The notes: generated by a model not told the origin, from the letters alone. A stretch of DNA of 64,000 nucleotides from Pseudobacter ginsenosidimutans (GCF_007970185.1 NZ_CP042431.1:6865342-6929341), one strand, 5' to 3'. Counted from the stretch's first letter, positions 54,294 to 64,000 are shown. Program-made: numbers and translations.

Positions 54294-57095
54294 TTATTTG
54301 CGTTTTGAATTGTCTCTGTCTTTGCCGGCCCGCTGTGCGAGGGCATTGCAGATGGTACAGGAAGCAGAACAGTTGCCGCCTGTATCGGTCTTGAATCCGG
54401 TATCGATCCCTTTCAGCTTCGCGGGAATTCCCTGGGTCATCCAGGCAGGTGCAGGTTTGCCTTTGAGGTAATGATCGAAGAACTGCTCCATGCGAATGGT
54501 AAAGTCCAGCTGGTTGGGTCTTTCACGCAGGTCGTGATCTTCATTATCATATTCCAGCATCCACCCGGTTTTACCTGCGCGGCGCATGGCGAGATAAAGC
54601 TCCACGGCCTGGGGAAACAGGATCGCACCATCGCCCCGGTTATGGCAGATCAGCAATGGCGTGGTCATCCTGCCCACATGGAATACGGGAGAGTTCTCGA
54701 TGAATACTTCCGGCCGCTCCCAGGGAAACACAGCCAGGTTGCGCTGCCCCACATCGGCGCTGCTCTGATTGTTGGTGCCGCCGGGCCGGATGCTTCCGTA
54801 TTCACTGATGATATCGGTAGGCCCGGCCATCTCGCAGGCGGCTTTGAAAATAGTGGTGCCGGTGGCGATCACATTGGTTGCATAGCCTCCAAAGCTCTGT
54901 CCCTGCGCACCCATGCGGGATATATCCACATAAGGAAAAGTGGACAGTTTTTTTGCAGCAGTGTTCACTGCATCTACAATGCTTTGATACGTTTTGCCGG
55001 TCTTGTAATAGAAGTCCGGCTCAAACACCAGGTAACCCCTGCTCACGAACCAGGGAATATTCACGTTATGCCACGACAGCTCCGGTACGCGAAAAACATT
55101 CAGGCATTCGCTGCGGCGCTCATAGTAATTGAAGATGACCGGGTATTTTTTGGAAGGATCGAAATCCTGTGGTTTGTGCAGGATGCCCTCCACGGGAAGT
55201 CCATCTGGTAACGTCCAGGTAACCAGTTCAGCCTTCACCATATTGTATCCTGCAGGTGCGCTGAACCGGCTCACCTGCTGAAAGGATTTGAAATCCGAAG
55301 TACAGAAAAGATTAGCCGGTTCACCGGAGCTCATGCGTCTCACCAGGAAGCGCTGCGCTTTCTTTGCTTTCACGGGCCTGCAGGAAGTGGCGTCCACGCC
55401 GCTGTTCTCAGGAACGATGGGCGCAGTAGGCATGAAATACCAGGCATGATCGTCCATTATTTTCTTTTCCGGATTGCCCTGCACATTGGGCCTGATAGCC
55501 CAGAACCCGTTCTGCTTGGTCCTCCTGTTGAAAGCATAGGCCAGCCAATGCCCGCCCAGGGTCATCAGTTCATTGTCTTCTGTTTTCAGCAGGCGGAAGC
55601 GGATATCATTCGCTTTACCATATCCGTTAGTTATGTTCACCGGGCTGTATTTGCCAAGGGGATCCAGTTGCCAGATATCGTCACAGCTATACACGAGTAA
55701 AGCCTCGTCGTTCTTCATCCAGGAAGCGATCCCGTACGCTGCCTTGTCTCTCAGCTTATCCGCTTCTCCCCTTCCCGACAATACCAATGGCTCCTCCACC
55801 TGTGCAGAGATCAGCCTTGTCTGGCCTGTGCTCAGCTCATAACTGCAATAGCTTCTCTGGTGATAATCGTACCATATTATGAAACGTCCGCCCGGTGAAA
55901 AGCTAAGCTCGAAAGCCGGATAGCGCAAAGCGCATAGCTCTTTCCGGTAGCCATTGGTCATATCGAGCAGTACACTCCTTTTTATCTGCTTATTCCAATA
56001 GAACTCTCCCTGATTGATCACCGAAGACAGAATGATGTAACGCCCTTTATTGACCTCACCAAATTCGATCCGGTATTGTTCATCTTCCAGTTGCAATACC
56101 TTTTTTGTAGCAGGAAATACAACTGCAGTAAAATTATTAACGGGTTCATGCTGGGCAGGCAGCAGCACACTGTCTTTGTACGACCAGATATTTACTGCTT
56201 TTGAAATGATATCTCCTGCTGCCGGTGAATTTGCATTTTTGTATTGTAATGAAAAGAAGATGCCGCTGTCATCTTCAGTGAACCCCGGCATCATTGATCC
56301 ACCTATCCGCATATTGGCCGGGAAGCCATCACTATTGGAAGCGCAGGCTATCTGTGGCGCCGAACCCGCAACAGTGGCGTATTTCAGCACTTGTTCTTCC
56401 TGCGGACCGGAGAGATAACAAAACGTATCTCCCTTACCGGAAAAAGCAAGCATGCTTACACTTCCGGGCTCGGCCATTCTCCGCTCTGCGCCATCCAGCA
56501 GGTTGATCAGCAACAAGCCCTCCGCATCCTTCACTACCAGGTAAGATGCCTGGCTGTTCACCCAGTATTGTTCAACCCCGGTATAACGTTGTTCCTTACG
56601 CGTTTTCAGGTTCATCAACTTCATTACATTTTCCTGCTTGCCGGACCTGCACAACAGGAAACTGTTCTTTTCATTTTCAGCAAGGGACCATGACCTCACA
56701 TCTTGCAGGTATTCAACCGTGTTGGTTGCGAGGCGTACCATTGCCAGGCTATCGCCGCCGGCAGAGTCCATGAAAAACCGGCTGTCTCCGGTAAAATGGG
56801 GATTATTGCCCAGGAACTCCCATTGGCGGCCGGTTTTGAGATCAGAGAGCACTGTCCAATCTCTCCGATCCCGGGACCTTGTGCAGGACCAGGCGCAGTA
56901 TTGTCCGTTATTACTGATCACGCCCGCCTGGCCGCTCATATCCTTGTAAGAGTGCCATCGGTCTACAGCTTCCAGATCGATGGGCTTTTTTTGTGCGAAG
57001 AGGTACTGGCTGCCTGCCAGCGCCAATAGGGTTAGCAGGTATTTGATCCGGTCGTATAGGCTATCCCGTGAGCGGATCATCCTGGTTGGTTTCAT
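54294..57095 (-). CDS. S9-family (prolyl oligopeptidase-like) secreted peptidase with Cys-rich tail
   Basis: This 933-residue protein has an N-terminal signal peptide (YLLTLLALAGSQYLFAQ), a long beta-propeller-like region and a C-terminal alpha/beta-hydrolase domain with nucleophile Ser in GAQGQSFGGYAT, Asp in HNRGDGAI and His in DNEDHDL. After the family's usual end (KGKPAPAWMTQGIP) there is an extra ~40 residues with a CSASCTIC cluster and a basic end (RKDxxx-type KDRDNSKRK), absent from both paralogs. It is 24 bp after the sister S9 gene 57120-59840 and 11 bp before GH2. It probably degrades peptides or glycopeptides in the periplasm or outside. Confidence 0.88.
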   Translation of the reverse strand: MKPTRMIRSRDSLYDRIKYLLTLLALAGSQYLFAQKKPIDLEAVDRWHSYKDMSGQAGVISNNGQYCAWSCTRSRDRRDWTVLSDLKTGRQWEFLGNNPHFTGDSRFFMDSAGGDSLAMVRLATNTVEYLQDVRSWSLAENEKNSFLLCRSGKQENVMKLMNLKTRKEQRYTGVEQYWVNSQASYLVVKDAEGLLLINLLDGAERRMAEPGSVSMLAFSGKGDTFCYLSGPQEEQVLKYATVAGSAPQIACASNSDGFPANMRIGGSMMPGFTEDDSGIFFSLQYKNANSPAAGDIISKAVNIWSYKDSVLLPAQHEPVNNFTAVVFPATKKVLQLEDEQYRIEFGEVNKGRYIILSSVINQGEFYWNKQIKRSVLLDMTNGYRKELCALRYPAFELSFSPGGRFIIWYDYHQRSYCSYELSTGQTRLISAQVEEPLVLSGRGEADKLRDKAAYGIASWMKNDEALLVYSCDDIWQLDPLGKYSPVNITNGYGKANDIRFRLLKTEDNELMTLGGHWLAYAFNRRTKQNGFWAIRPNVQGNPEKKIMDDHAWYFMPTAPIVPENSGVDATSCRPVKAKKAQRFLVRRMSSGEPANLFCTSDFKSFQQVSRFSAPAGYNMVKAELVTWTLPDGLPVEGILHKPQDFDPSKKYPVIFNYYERRSECLNVFRVPELSWHNVNIPWFVSRGYLVFEPDFYYKTGKTYQSIVDAVNTAAKKLSTFPYVDISRMGAQGQSFGGYATNVIATGTTIFKAACEMAGPTDIISEYGSIRPGGTNNQSSADVGQRNLAVFPWERPEVFIENSPVFHVGRMTTPLLICHNRGDGAILFPQAVELYLAMRRAGKTGWMLEYDNEDHDLRERPNQLDFTIRMEQFFDHYLKGKPAPAWMTQGIPAKLKGIDTGFKTDTGGNCSASCTICNALAQRAGKDRDNSKRK

Positions 57096-57119
57096 GGTGT
57101 ATTATTTTTATTGAGTTTG

Positions 57120-59840
57120 TCAGGGTTGTTTAGAAAGATCCGCTTCCAATGCAAGTCCGGATACCCATCCTTTCTCTTTTGCCGGAATGCCTCTCGTCAT
57201 CCAGACGGGTGGCGGAGCACCTTTCAGGTAATGGTCAAAGAACTGTTGCATGCGGATGGTATAATCCAGCTTGTTCATGGAGTCTTCCACGGAATGACCT
57301 TCCTCATCATATTCCAGCATCCATACGGGTTTCCCGATCCTTCTCATGCCCAGGTACATTTCGATGGCATGAGAAAAATTAACAGCCCCATCGTCTTTGT
57401 TGTGCATGATCAGCAAGGGCGTTGTCATTTTACCGATATGGAAAACGGGAGAATTGGCAACAAAAACTTCCGGCTTCTCCCAGGGAAATACCGCCAGGTT
57501 ACGTTGATCGATATCCGAAGCCCGCTGGTTGTTCATGCCACCAGGGCGGAGGCTGCCGTATTCCGAGATCACGTTGGAATAACCTGATCCCTCGCAGGCA
57601 GCTTTGAAATAATGACAGCCGGTTGCTATGATATTGGTCTCATAGCCACCATGACTATGGCCCTGAACGCCCATCCTGGCCGTATCCACAAAAGGGATCT
57701 TTGCCAGTTGACGCACCGCCCCATCGATGGAGACCAGCACACTCTCCGATGTTTTGCCGGTGGTGAAATAAAAATCCGGTTCAAATACGAGATAGCCCCT
57801 GCTCAGGTACCAGGGTATATTCAATGGAGCCCGCGATACTTCAGGGAACCTGTAAGCATTCTTTACTTCGCTATGCCGTTCATAGTAAGTGAAAATGACC
57901 GGGTATTTTTGGGTGGAATCGAAGTGCACCGGTGTATGCAGCACACCATCGCAAATGGAACCGTCCGGAAGCGGGTAAGATACCAGCCGGGTATTGGAAC
58001 CATCATAGCGGCCTGTTGCGCCTCCGTTGCTGACCTGGCTGATGGGCGTGAAATTCCTGAAATCGCGGGTGGCAAAAATATTGGGTTCTTCGCTGCTGCT
58101 CATCCTTCTGACCATATAGAGCTCCGCCTGCTTTGCGCGAACAGGCTTGAATTTGTCGGGCTCGGCGATATGCCCGCTATTGTTGGCTATTCTTGGTTGA
58201 AAATACCAGGCATGATCATCCATCACCAGCTTTTCCTGGCTGCCGGCCTTGCCGGGCCTCACTGCCCAGAAGCCGTTCTGTTTGGTGATCTCGCTGAAAG
58301 CGTAGAGCAACACACGATTATTGCCAAACCTTTGTACAGCATGGCTTTCATCGAAGTATTCGGCATCCAGCACCCGGAAACGGACCTGGTTGTTGTTTCC
58401 ATAACCACCGGTCAGGTTCAGGGGGGCTTGCTTACCGGAAAGACCGATCTGCCAGAGATCATAACGGGCCTGTATCAACGCATTTTCATTATCCAGCCAG
58501 GATACAGGGCCAAGGCCATAATGCCAATGGATACTCTTTGCCGGGCTGCCTCTCCAGAGGTAACCGGAAAACGCATCTTTCACTCCAGCTGTGATCGCCC
58601 GGCGAACGCCTGTTTCGATATGATAACAGTTATATTGTTGACTCACGGCATCGAACCAAACCAGTTTGTCTTCCGATGGAGAGAAGGAGAATTCATTGTA
58701 TGCCCAGAGTGCGGGATCATTCCCTTCATACAATACTGTTTCCTTTCCGCTTTCCAACCATAGCAGCGATACTTTCTGGGTCTCACCGTTCCAATAGAGC
58801 TCGCCTTGCGAAACAGGCCGGTTACACACCAATACCAGCTTATTCCCCTTACCGCTGAAATTCAGGATACGGTTCTCATCTTCCAGCTGTATGATCTTTC
58901 CGCTGGCAATATGCAATGAGGCCGCATACATCCTGGTGAATTCTTCATCCTTTCTGTGCAGTTGACTGGGCTGCACTTCGGTGTCGCGATAACTCCAGAC
59001 ATTCACCTTGTCGGTGATCACATCTTTACCGGGCTGCAGTACCGGCCTTTCCTTTCCGAGATAGAAAAAAAGCGAACTGCCATCAGGCGTAAAACTGATT
59101 TGCCCTTCCCTTACATGAAATTCTTTTTTCACACCGGGAGCGCCTTCTTCAGCAAACCGGCGCAGGGATGATTGCCCCCATTGCGCATAGAACAGTCGGC
59201 AACCAGTGTCAGCCCTCGTGATCAGCGCAAGCTGCCGGCCAGTTCTATCGAAAGACAAATCGGCAACGGTTCCCTCTACGGGCAACCGGTATTCTCGCTG
59301 GCTGCCTGGTTCAACCCAGAGTATCTCATTCTTACGTATAAGCACAACCGTTTTTCCCTGCGGATCAAAAAGGCAACGGCTCACTTCATCATAGCTCTTT
59401 TCTTTCCCGGTGAACAGATCTCTCAGTATCAATTTACCGGCATCCAAACGGGTGTATGCCATCCACTGTCCGTTGCCGTTCTCCGGCAGCAATCCGTTGC
59501 CTGCACCGGCAATGGAATCTGTTTTCCTGGTTTTGAGATCTATGACCACCAGCTTGCGCTGGTCTGCAAAGACGAATTTGCCGCTGTTGGCTGAAAAGCA
59601 GTCCGGTTGGATAGTGCCGGGGAATTTCACAGACCATGAACGGTCTGTAGCCTGCAACTGAACCGAATCGGGGGATCGTTTGGAGCCAGTTGTATAGGCG
59701 ATGTATTTTCCATCGGCGCTCAGGGCAGTCTCCCGCAGGAACACCCACTGTTCGGGAATATCTTTATCCACCGGTTTTTGTTGTGCGGCGGCAGTCATCA
59801 CCAGGCATAGCATGCCCGGCAGGAATAAGGAACCTTGCAT
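57120..59840 (-). CDS. S9-family (prolyl oligopeptidase-like) secreted peptidase
   Basis: This 906-residue protein has a short signal peptide (LFLPGMLCLVMTAAAQQ), a beta-propeller-like N-terminal part (repeated strands such as DRSWSVKFPGTIQPDCFSAN, LSFDRTGRQLALITR) and a hydrolase domain with Ser in GVQGHSHGGYET, Asp in HNKDDGAV and His in DEEGHSV. It is the closest relative of the gene at 54294-57095 and of the frameshifted 41059-43757 gene. It lies 150 bp downstream of SusD in the same operon. The triad is complete, so the enzyme should be active. Confidence 0.9.
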   Translation of the reverse strand: MQGSLFLPGMLCLVMTAAAQQKPVDKDIPEQWVFLRETALSADGKYIAYTTGSKRSPDSVQLQATDRSWSVKFPGTIQPDCFSANSGKFVFADQRKLVVIDLKTRKTDSIAGAGNGLLPENGNGQWMAYTRLDAGKLILRDLFTGKEKSYDEVSRCLFDPQGKTVVLIRKNEILWVEPGSQREYRLPVEGTVADLSFDRTGRQLALITRADTGCRLFYAQWGQSSLRRFAEEGAPGVKKEFHVREGQISFTPDGSSLFFYLGKERPVLQPGKDVITDKVNVWSYRDTEVQPSQLHRKDEEFTRMYAASLHIASGKIIQLEDENRILNFSGKGNKLVLVCNRPVSQGELYWNGETQKVSLLWLESGKETVLYEGNDPALWAYNEFSFSPSEDKLVWFDAVSQQYNCYHIETGVRRAITAGVKDAFSGYLWRGSPAKSIHWHYGLGPVSWLDNENALIQARYDLWQIGLSGKQAPLNLTGGYGNNNQVRFRVLDAEYFDESHAVQRFGNNRVLLYAFSEITKQNGFWAVRPGKAGSQEKLVMDDHAWYFQPRIANNSGHIAEPDKFKPVRAKQAELYMVRRMSSSEEPNIFATRDFRNFTPISQVSNGGATGRYDGSNTRLVSYPLPDGSICDGVLHTPVHFDSTQKYPVIFTYYERHSEVKNAYRFPEVSRAPLNIPWYLSRGYLVFEPDFYFTTGKTSESVLVSIDGAVRQLAKIPFVDTARMGVQGHSHGGYETNIIATGCHYFKAACEGSGYSNVISEYGSLRPGGMNNQRASDIDQRNLAVFPWEKPEVFVANSPVFHIGKMTTPLLIMHNKDDGAVNFSHAIEMYLGMRRIGKPVWMLEYDEEGHSVEDSMNKLDYTIRMQQFFDHYLKGAPPPVWMTRGIPAKEKGWVSGLALEADLSKQP

Positions 59841-59884
59841 AAATTGGCTTTATCGTGAAGAAAAATTATTGAAGCGGCCCATTG

Positions 59885-59903
59885 ACTGGCAGGGCATGCC
59901 AGT
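59885..59903. other. Hairpin in the SusD-S9 intergenic region
   Basis: The arms ACTGGCA / TGCCAGT (7 bp) enclose a 5-nt loop. It lies in the 150-bp gap between the SusD gene (59991-61409) and the first S9 gene, the longest gap in this operon. No T-run follows on the minus strand, so it is more likely an mRNA processing or stability element than a terminator. Confidence 0.4.
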
Positions 59904-59990
59904 GGCAGCACCGGTTCCTGCCGGCTGTTACCAGGCATTCACCGGCCTCACCCGGACCAGTTGAGCAAAGAGGGGTTTTAATGAACGATA

Positions 59991-61409
59991 TTACGGGGAT
60001 GGATAACCGGTATTCTGTTTCAATTGACCGTTTGCACTCAGATCGGCATAAGGAATGGCAAATACCGCCTTGTTGACATTCCAGCTCGTGCCTTTCACCG
60101 GAGCGGCCTGGTTCATCACTTCATCGATAAGGCCGAGGCGTTTCAGATCGAACCAACGATGTCCCCATTCGCTGAAAAGCTCGGTCCTTCTTTCTTTGAG
60201 CAGGGCCGCTGCAAAGGCAGTGGGATCGGTCAGATCGAGATCATCCAGTCCGGCGCGCCCGCGAACGGCATTGAGGCTTTCCAGCGCATGGGTGAAATCG
60301 CCACGGGCAGCCAGTGCTTCGGCTTGTATGAGATATTGTTCCGACAGGCGCAGCATCACCAGGTATTCCTTCGATGGAGCATTCACAGCATACTGTTTGT
60401 ATTTGTAAGGGAAGCGGTCAGCTACGGTGTCGATCCCTTCTCCTACCCAGTAGGTACGGCGAAGATCTCCGGACTCGAAACTGTTCAGCAGTGCATCACT
60501 CAACCATACCCTGCCGGCGATATGACTGGTAGCGCCATCCCAGTAATAGCCCAGAAAAGTGATGGCATCCTTTACATGGGGTTGATTGGACCTGGGATCG
60601 GTGGGTTGCAACTGCAGGATGGCTTCCCTGCTTTCTTTCAGGAATACCGAATCCAGCTCAGCATGCAGTTTGTATTGCTGCGTGCGGGCAATCACTTCAG
60701 CGGATTCTTTTTCCGCGTCTGCATATTTTTTCTGGTAGAGATACACGCGGGCCAGCAGGGCGGCTGCAGCCGATTTGTTGGGCCTGGATCTTTCATTGGT
60801 TTTTGTTTTGGCATCCCAGGAAAGGTATTGGTCATCCAGGTCGGCTTTTGCTTCCAGGAGATCTTTGGTCACCTGGTCATACACTTTTGCCACCGGCGTC
60901 CTGGGTAATTGTGCATTCTCGAAATACCTGCTATGTGTGATCAGGGGCACATCGCCATACAAATTCACCAGGTAGAAATAACACCAGGCGCGCAGGAATT
61001 TACATTCGGCTGTCAATTCTTTTTTGACGTTGGCAGTCAGCATCACACTGGTGGCCTCCTGTAATTTCTCGATGGTATTGCTGGTGATGTAAATGGTTTT
61101 GTAGAGATCAGTCCAGAACTGATCTCCCAGCGCATTGTTCAGAAAGAAATCATCTTTCACCGGGTACTTGAATTCATCGGCGCTCAATCCGCAATTCCTG
61201 GAAATAGAGCCGTCCCCCTGCATAAAACCAGCATTGGCCAACTGAACATAGATCCCGGCCATCACGGAAGCGGCAGATTCGTTGCTGCCGAAAGCATCGC
61301 TGGCCACAATCTGGTTTGGAGGGTTCTCCACTTCCAAAAACTTTTTGCAGGAAGTGATGCCGGCAAGAGCAATAATGGCCAGCATCGGTATATATCTGTA
61401 TCTTTTCAT
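59991..61409 (-). CDS. SusD/RagB-family surface lipoprotein (locus 2)
   Basis: This 472-residue protein has a lipoprotein signal MKRYRYIPMLAIIALAGITSC. SusD features are ELTAECKFLRAWCYFYLVNLYGDVPLI, AAALLARVYLYQKKYADAEKESAEVI, SEQYLIQAEALAARGDFTHALESLNAVRGRAGL split over helices, and LLKERRTELFSEWGHRWFDLKRLG. It is the partner of the SusC gene starting beyond the right edge, 40 bp upstream. Confidence 0.95.
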   Translation of the reverse strand: MKRYRYIPMLAIIALAGITSCKKFLEVENPPNQIVASDAFGSNESAASVMAGIYVQLANAGFMQGDGSISRNCGLSADEFKYPVKDDFFLNNALGDQFWTDLYKTIYITSNTIEKLQEATSVMLTANVKKELTAECKFLRAWCYFYLVNLYGDVPLITHSRYFENAQLPRTPVAKVYDQVTKDLLEAKADLDDQYLSWDAKTKTNERSRPNKSAAAALLARVYLYQKKYADAEKESAEVIARTQQYKLHAELDSVFLKESREAILQLQPTDPRSNQPHVKDAITFLGYYWDGATSHIAGRVWLSDALLNSFESGDLRRTYWVGEGIDTVADRFPYKYKQYAVNAPSKEYLVMLRLSEQYLIQAEALAARGDFTHALESLNAVRGRAGLDDLDLTDPTAFAAALLKERRTELFSEWGHRWFDLKRLGLIDEVMNQAAPVKGTSWNVNKAVFAIPYADLSANGQLKQNTGYPSP

Positions 61410-61449
61410 TTCTTTTCGTTTAGTTGTTCCTGTTATACAATCTATTTTT

Positions 61450-64000
61450 CTAAAGAGATAACTGGATGCCTCCTGTATAGATCCTGAGTGGCGGCAGGTT
61501 ATTATAGCTCAGGGTTTCGGGATCCGAGCCTTTGTATTGAGTAATGGTAAAAGCATTATGCACCTGTATATAGAGGCGGCATCTTTTGAGCCAGACCTTA
61601 TTGGTCCAGTTGTCCGGCAGTTCCCATGACAATGAGATATTCTTACAACGGATATAGGAGGCATCTGTATAAGCGCCATCGCTGTTGAAGAAAATAGAGT
61701 TATCATAGTTCAGGCTCCCGTTCTGGCTGTATCGCGGACGTTTGGCGATATCACCGGGCTTGTGCCAACGGTCTTCCGCCAGGTAGGTCCATTGATTGAA
61801 TATTCCGCCGGGACTATAAGCAGGATCGCCCATCGAAGCATCAGGTCCTTTTTGTTTGGTGTACTGGAAGAAAACAGAGGCGGTGAATCTTTTATAGGTG
61901 AAGGTATTTTCCAATCCTCCGAAGAAACGTGGCGCCAGATCGATGGCAACGGCCCTTGGATCCACAGCCCCATCAGCATAAACAGGTTTGCCTTCGGCAT
62001 CGGCAAACAGGAACCTGCCCTGTGCAGGATCCACACCGAGGTAATGACTCAGGTAAACGATGGAAAGCGATTTGCCCACCATTTGCTGGAACCTGCTGTC
62101 GGTACCGGTATATTCCAACAAGCGGTTCTGCTGGAATGAAATATTGAAGGTGGATCTCCAGTTGAAATCTTTGGAGTGTACATTATCCGTTGAGAGCATG
62201 ATCTCCAGTCCTTTGTTCTGGATGGTGGCAGGGATATTGCCAGACACTGTTGTAGCGCCCACCATGCCGGGCAGTGTAAGGCTCTGCAATTGGTTGGATG
62301 ATTTGTTGATATAATGACTGAAATTTACAAGCAGACGGTCTTTGAAGAAACCCGCTTCCAGTCCGAACTCCAGCTTGGTGGTCTTCTCCCATTCATAATT
62401 GGGATTGAAGAGACTCACTTGTGCCAGACCGATAGCCCCCTGGTATATCGACCCTCCGCCATTCCAGCTATCGATGATCTGATAGCGGTCGAGGTAACCA
62501 TAATCTCCTATCTGATCATTTCCGGTAATACCGTAGCTGGCGCGCAGCTTGCCATAGCTAAGCACCGGCAGTGCATCCCTGATGGCTCTCTCTTCCGAAA
62601 AGATCCAGCCGGCGCCCGCTGCCCAGAAATTGGAGAATTTGCGATCATCCCCGAAACGGCTGCTGCCATCCCTTCTGAGAGAGATATTCAAAAGATACTT
62701 ACCAGCCAGTTCATAGTTGATCTTGCTGAAAGCGGCAGTGTACCTGTATTCGGAACTGCTGCCATACACCGAGGATACGCCCCCGGAAAGGTTTCTTATC
62801 ATCAGGTCACTGGTGATATTGTGAATACCTGTATGCTGGGCGCTTTGCTTTAGAACCTGGAACGAAGACCCGAGCAGGAACAGCAATTTGCCATTCCCTA
62901 TTTGTTTGGTATAGCTCAGTTGTGGCTCTACGATCCAGGAATCACCGATACCATTGCCATAGGAAGCATCCGCGGAATGAGGGCCATCGGCAGGGTCCCA
63001 AATATATGAGTACACAAATACGGAAGGCGTACTGGTTTGCTTGTTATATCCCATGGTTGTCTTCACTACCAGGCCCGGCAGTATCGTATAGTTGAGATCG
63101 AGGCTGGCCACCAGGTTATTGGACCTGGCAGGGTTCTCCCTTCCACCGATCATCTGTGCGTATTGATGCGGAGAACGGGTAGTGGTCCTGCCCGTGATGG
63201 GGTTCGGTGCAAAATTCAAAGTGCCATCCGGGTTCAGGAAAGGAGGGAAATTTGGCGGTGTGCGCATAGCTATCATCGTTAGATCCAGGTTTGGCAGGTT
63301 CTGATCGATGAAATTGTAACTGCCAGACAAAGAAGTCCTGAATTTCTTATTCAGGCTCACCCCGCTCAAAGCAAAACGGATCGTAGCATTCTGCTGGTAA
63401 TGATTGCCGGGGAAGGAAGTAGTTTGCCTGTTGTAAGTGGCGCCCAGTAAGTATTGCACTTGTTCATTGCCTCCTGAAATGGAGAGACTGGCATTGGTGG
63501 TACTGGCATTGTTGCCGATGGCAATTTTCTTCAGGTCCATCTGGTAAGCAGTATCCCAAAACACCAGGTCCGGTGCATTGTCGATAGTAGGTTTGATATT
63601 TGCAGCAGGTGCAGCCATCGAATCCTGGTAGAAAGCTTCCCTGCGCATCGCAAGATATTGGCTGTTATTCATCAGCCTGATCTTCTTCAATGGGATGGAT
63701 TGAACACCGTGATACACGTTCAGATCCACCCTCATATCGCCCGCCTTCGCTTTTTTAGTGGTGATCAGCACCACTCCATTGGCTCCCCTGGACCCATAAA
63801 TGGCCGTTGCGTCTGCATCTTTCAAAACAGAGATACTTTCAATGTCAGCAGGATTAATAAAATTAAGCGCAGAAGCTCCCTGCTGTGCGCCATAACCAAC
63901 AGTGTTCACCACGTTCTGCGAATAAGGAACGCCATCTACGATGAACAGTGGGTTTGAACCGGCTGTGAGGCTATTGAGGCCGCGGATATTCACTTTCACT
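61450..64000 (-). CDS. SusC-type TonB-dependent receptor, 5' end beyond the window (locus 2)
   Basis: The reading frame is open from the window edge to the stop at 61450, about 850 codons. The first visible residues (VNIRGLNSLTAGSNPLFIVDGVPY) are the middle of the plug, so the start, signal peptide, any STN domain and the first part of the plug lie to the right. The GTG at 63999 is internal, not a start. Also visible are VLKDADATAIYGSRGANGVVLITT, RRDGSSRFGDDRKFSNFWAAGAGW and the C-terminal LRIYTGGIQLSL. Whether a FecR/sigma pair controls it cannot be seen. Confidence 0.93.
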   Translation of the reverse strand, partial: VKVNIRGLNSLTAGSNPLFIVDGVPYSQNVVNTVGYGAQQGASALNFINPADIESISVLKDADATAIYGSRGANGVVLITTKKAKAGDMRVDLNVYHGVQSIPLKKIRLMNNSQYLAMRREAFYQDSMAAPAANIKPTIDNAPDLVFWDTAYQMDLKKIAIGNNASTTNASLSISGGNEQVQYLLGATYNRQTTSFPGNHYQQNATIRFALSGVSLNKKFRTSLSGSYNFIDQNLPNLDLTMIAMRTPPNFPPFLNPDGTLNFAPNPITGRTTTRSPHQYAQMIGGRENPARSNNLVASLDLNYTILPGLVVKTTMGYNKQTSTPSVFVYSYIWDPADGPHSADASYGNGIGDSWIVEPQLSYTKQIGNGKLLFLLGSSFQVLKQSAQHTGIHNITSDLMIRNLSGGVSSVYGSSSEYRYTAAFSKINYELAGKYLLNISLRRDGSSRFGDDRKFSNFWAAGAGWIFSEERAIRDALPVLSYGKLRASYGITGNDQIGDYGYLDRYQIIDSWNGGGSIYQGAIGLAQVSLFNPNYEWEKTTKLEFGLEAGFFKDRLLVNFSHYINKSSNQLQSLTLPGMVGATTVSGNIPATIQNKGLEIMLSTDNVHSKDFNWRSTFNISFQQNRLLEYTGTDSRFQQMVGKSLSIVYLSHYLGVDPAQGRFLFADAEGKPVYADGAVDPRAVAIDLAPRFFGGLENTFTYKRFTASVFFQYTKQKGPDASMGDPAYSPGGIFNQWTYLAEDRWHKPGDIAKRPRYSQNGSLNYDNSIFFNSDGAYTDASYIRCKNISLSWELPDNWTNKVWLKRCRLYIQVHNAFTITQYKGSDPETLSYNNLPPLRIYTGGIQLSL

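Overview
The window looks like a chromosome segment of a Bacteroidota bacterium, most likely of the Chitinophagaceae type (inference from gene content). It is packed with SusC/SusD outer-membrane uptake pairs, FecI-type ECF sigma factors, FecR anti-sigma factors ending in the DUF4974-type domain, Cys-lipoproteins and SusC proteins with long N-terminal leaders before the signal peptide. I see no rRNA, tRNA, CRISPR array or transposase gene.

Layout. (1) 1-5201, minus strand: ECF sigma, FecR and a SusC receptor that runs off the left edge just short of its C-terminus. (2) 5502-5945, plus: a small lipocalin-like lipoprotein, followed by a bidirectional terminator. (3) 6064-20574, minus: a nine-gene block, in transcription order ECF sigma, FecR, SusC, SusD, metallopeptidase-like lipoprotein, ABC ATPase, fused GldF/GldG-like ABC permease, and two MutS-like ATPases. 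(4) 20705-22790, minus: SDR oxidoreductase, GlcG/HbpS-like protein and AraC regulator. (5) 23123-38238, plus: a second copy of the block in (3) in mirror orientation, with one extra ECF sigma gene inserted and a single-base frameshift in the ABC permease. (6) 38361-51394, minus: ECF sigma, FecR, SusC, SusD, DUF4397-like lipoprotein, an S9 peptidase broken by a frameshift, and a GH2 glycosidase. (7) 51592-64000, minus: SusC (cut by the right edge), SusD, two S9 peptidases and a GH2 glycosidase.

The most striking structure is the pair of ~15 kb inverted arms, (3) and (5), around the small redox cassette (4). The effector genes are highly conserved between the arms: SusC plug and barrel, SusD, ABC proteins and the MutS-like pair. 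The signalling parts (sigma, FecR, the STN domain of SusC) have diverged strongly. One identical 23-residue stretch of the SusC plug is encoded with 11 silently different codons, so the duplication is not recent and the proteins are under purifying selection. The two arms look like one machine under two different surface-signalling switches. Its composition is an outer-membrane SusCD pore, a probably inactive metallopeptidase-like lipoprotein, an inner-membrane Gld-like ABC transporter and two MutS-domain ATPases without mismatch-recognition domains. I do not recognise it as a characterised pathway; it is my main candidate for an undescribed system.

Regions (6) and (7) are two related uptake loci that combine secreted S9-family serine peptidases with GH2 glycosidases carrying a TPR-like tail, which suggests glycoprotein or glycopeptide substrates. 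Recurrent regulatory structure includes a hairpin with 9-bp arms located 63-71 nt before the start codon of all four SusC genes whose 5' regions are visible, and an absent ATG start (TTG instead) in three of the four sigma genes paired with fecR.
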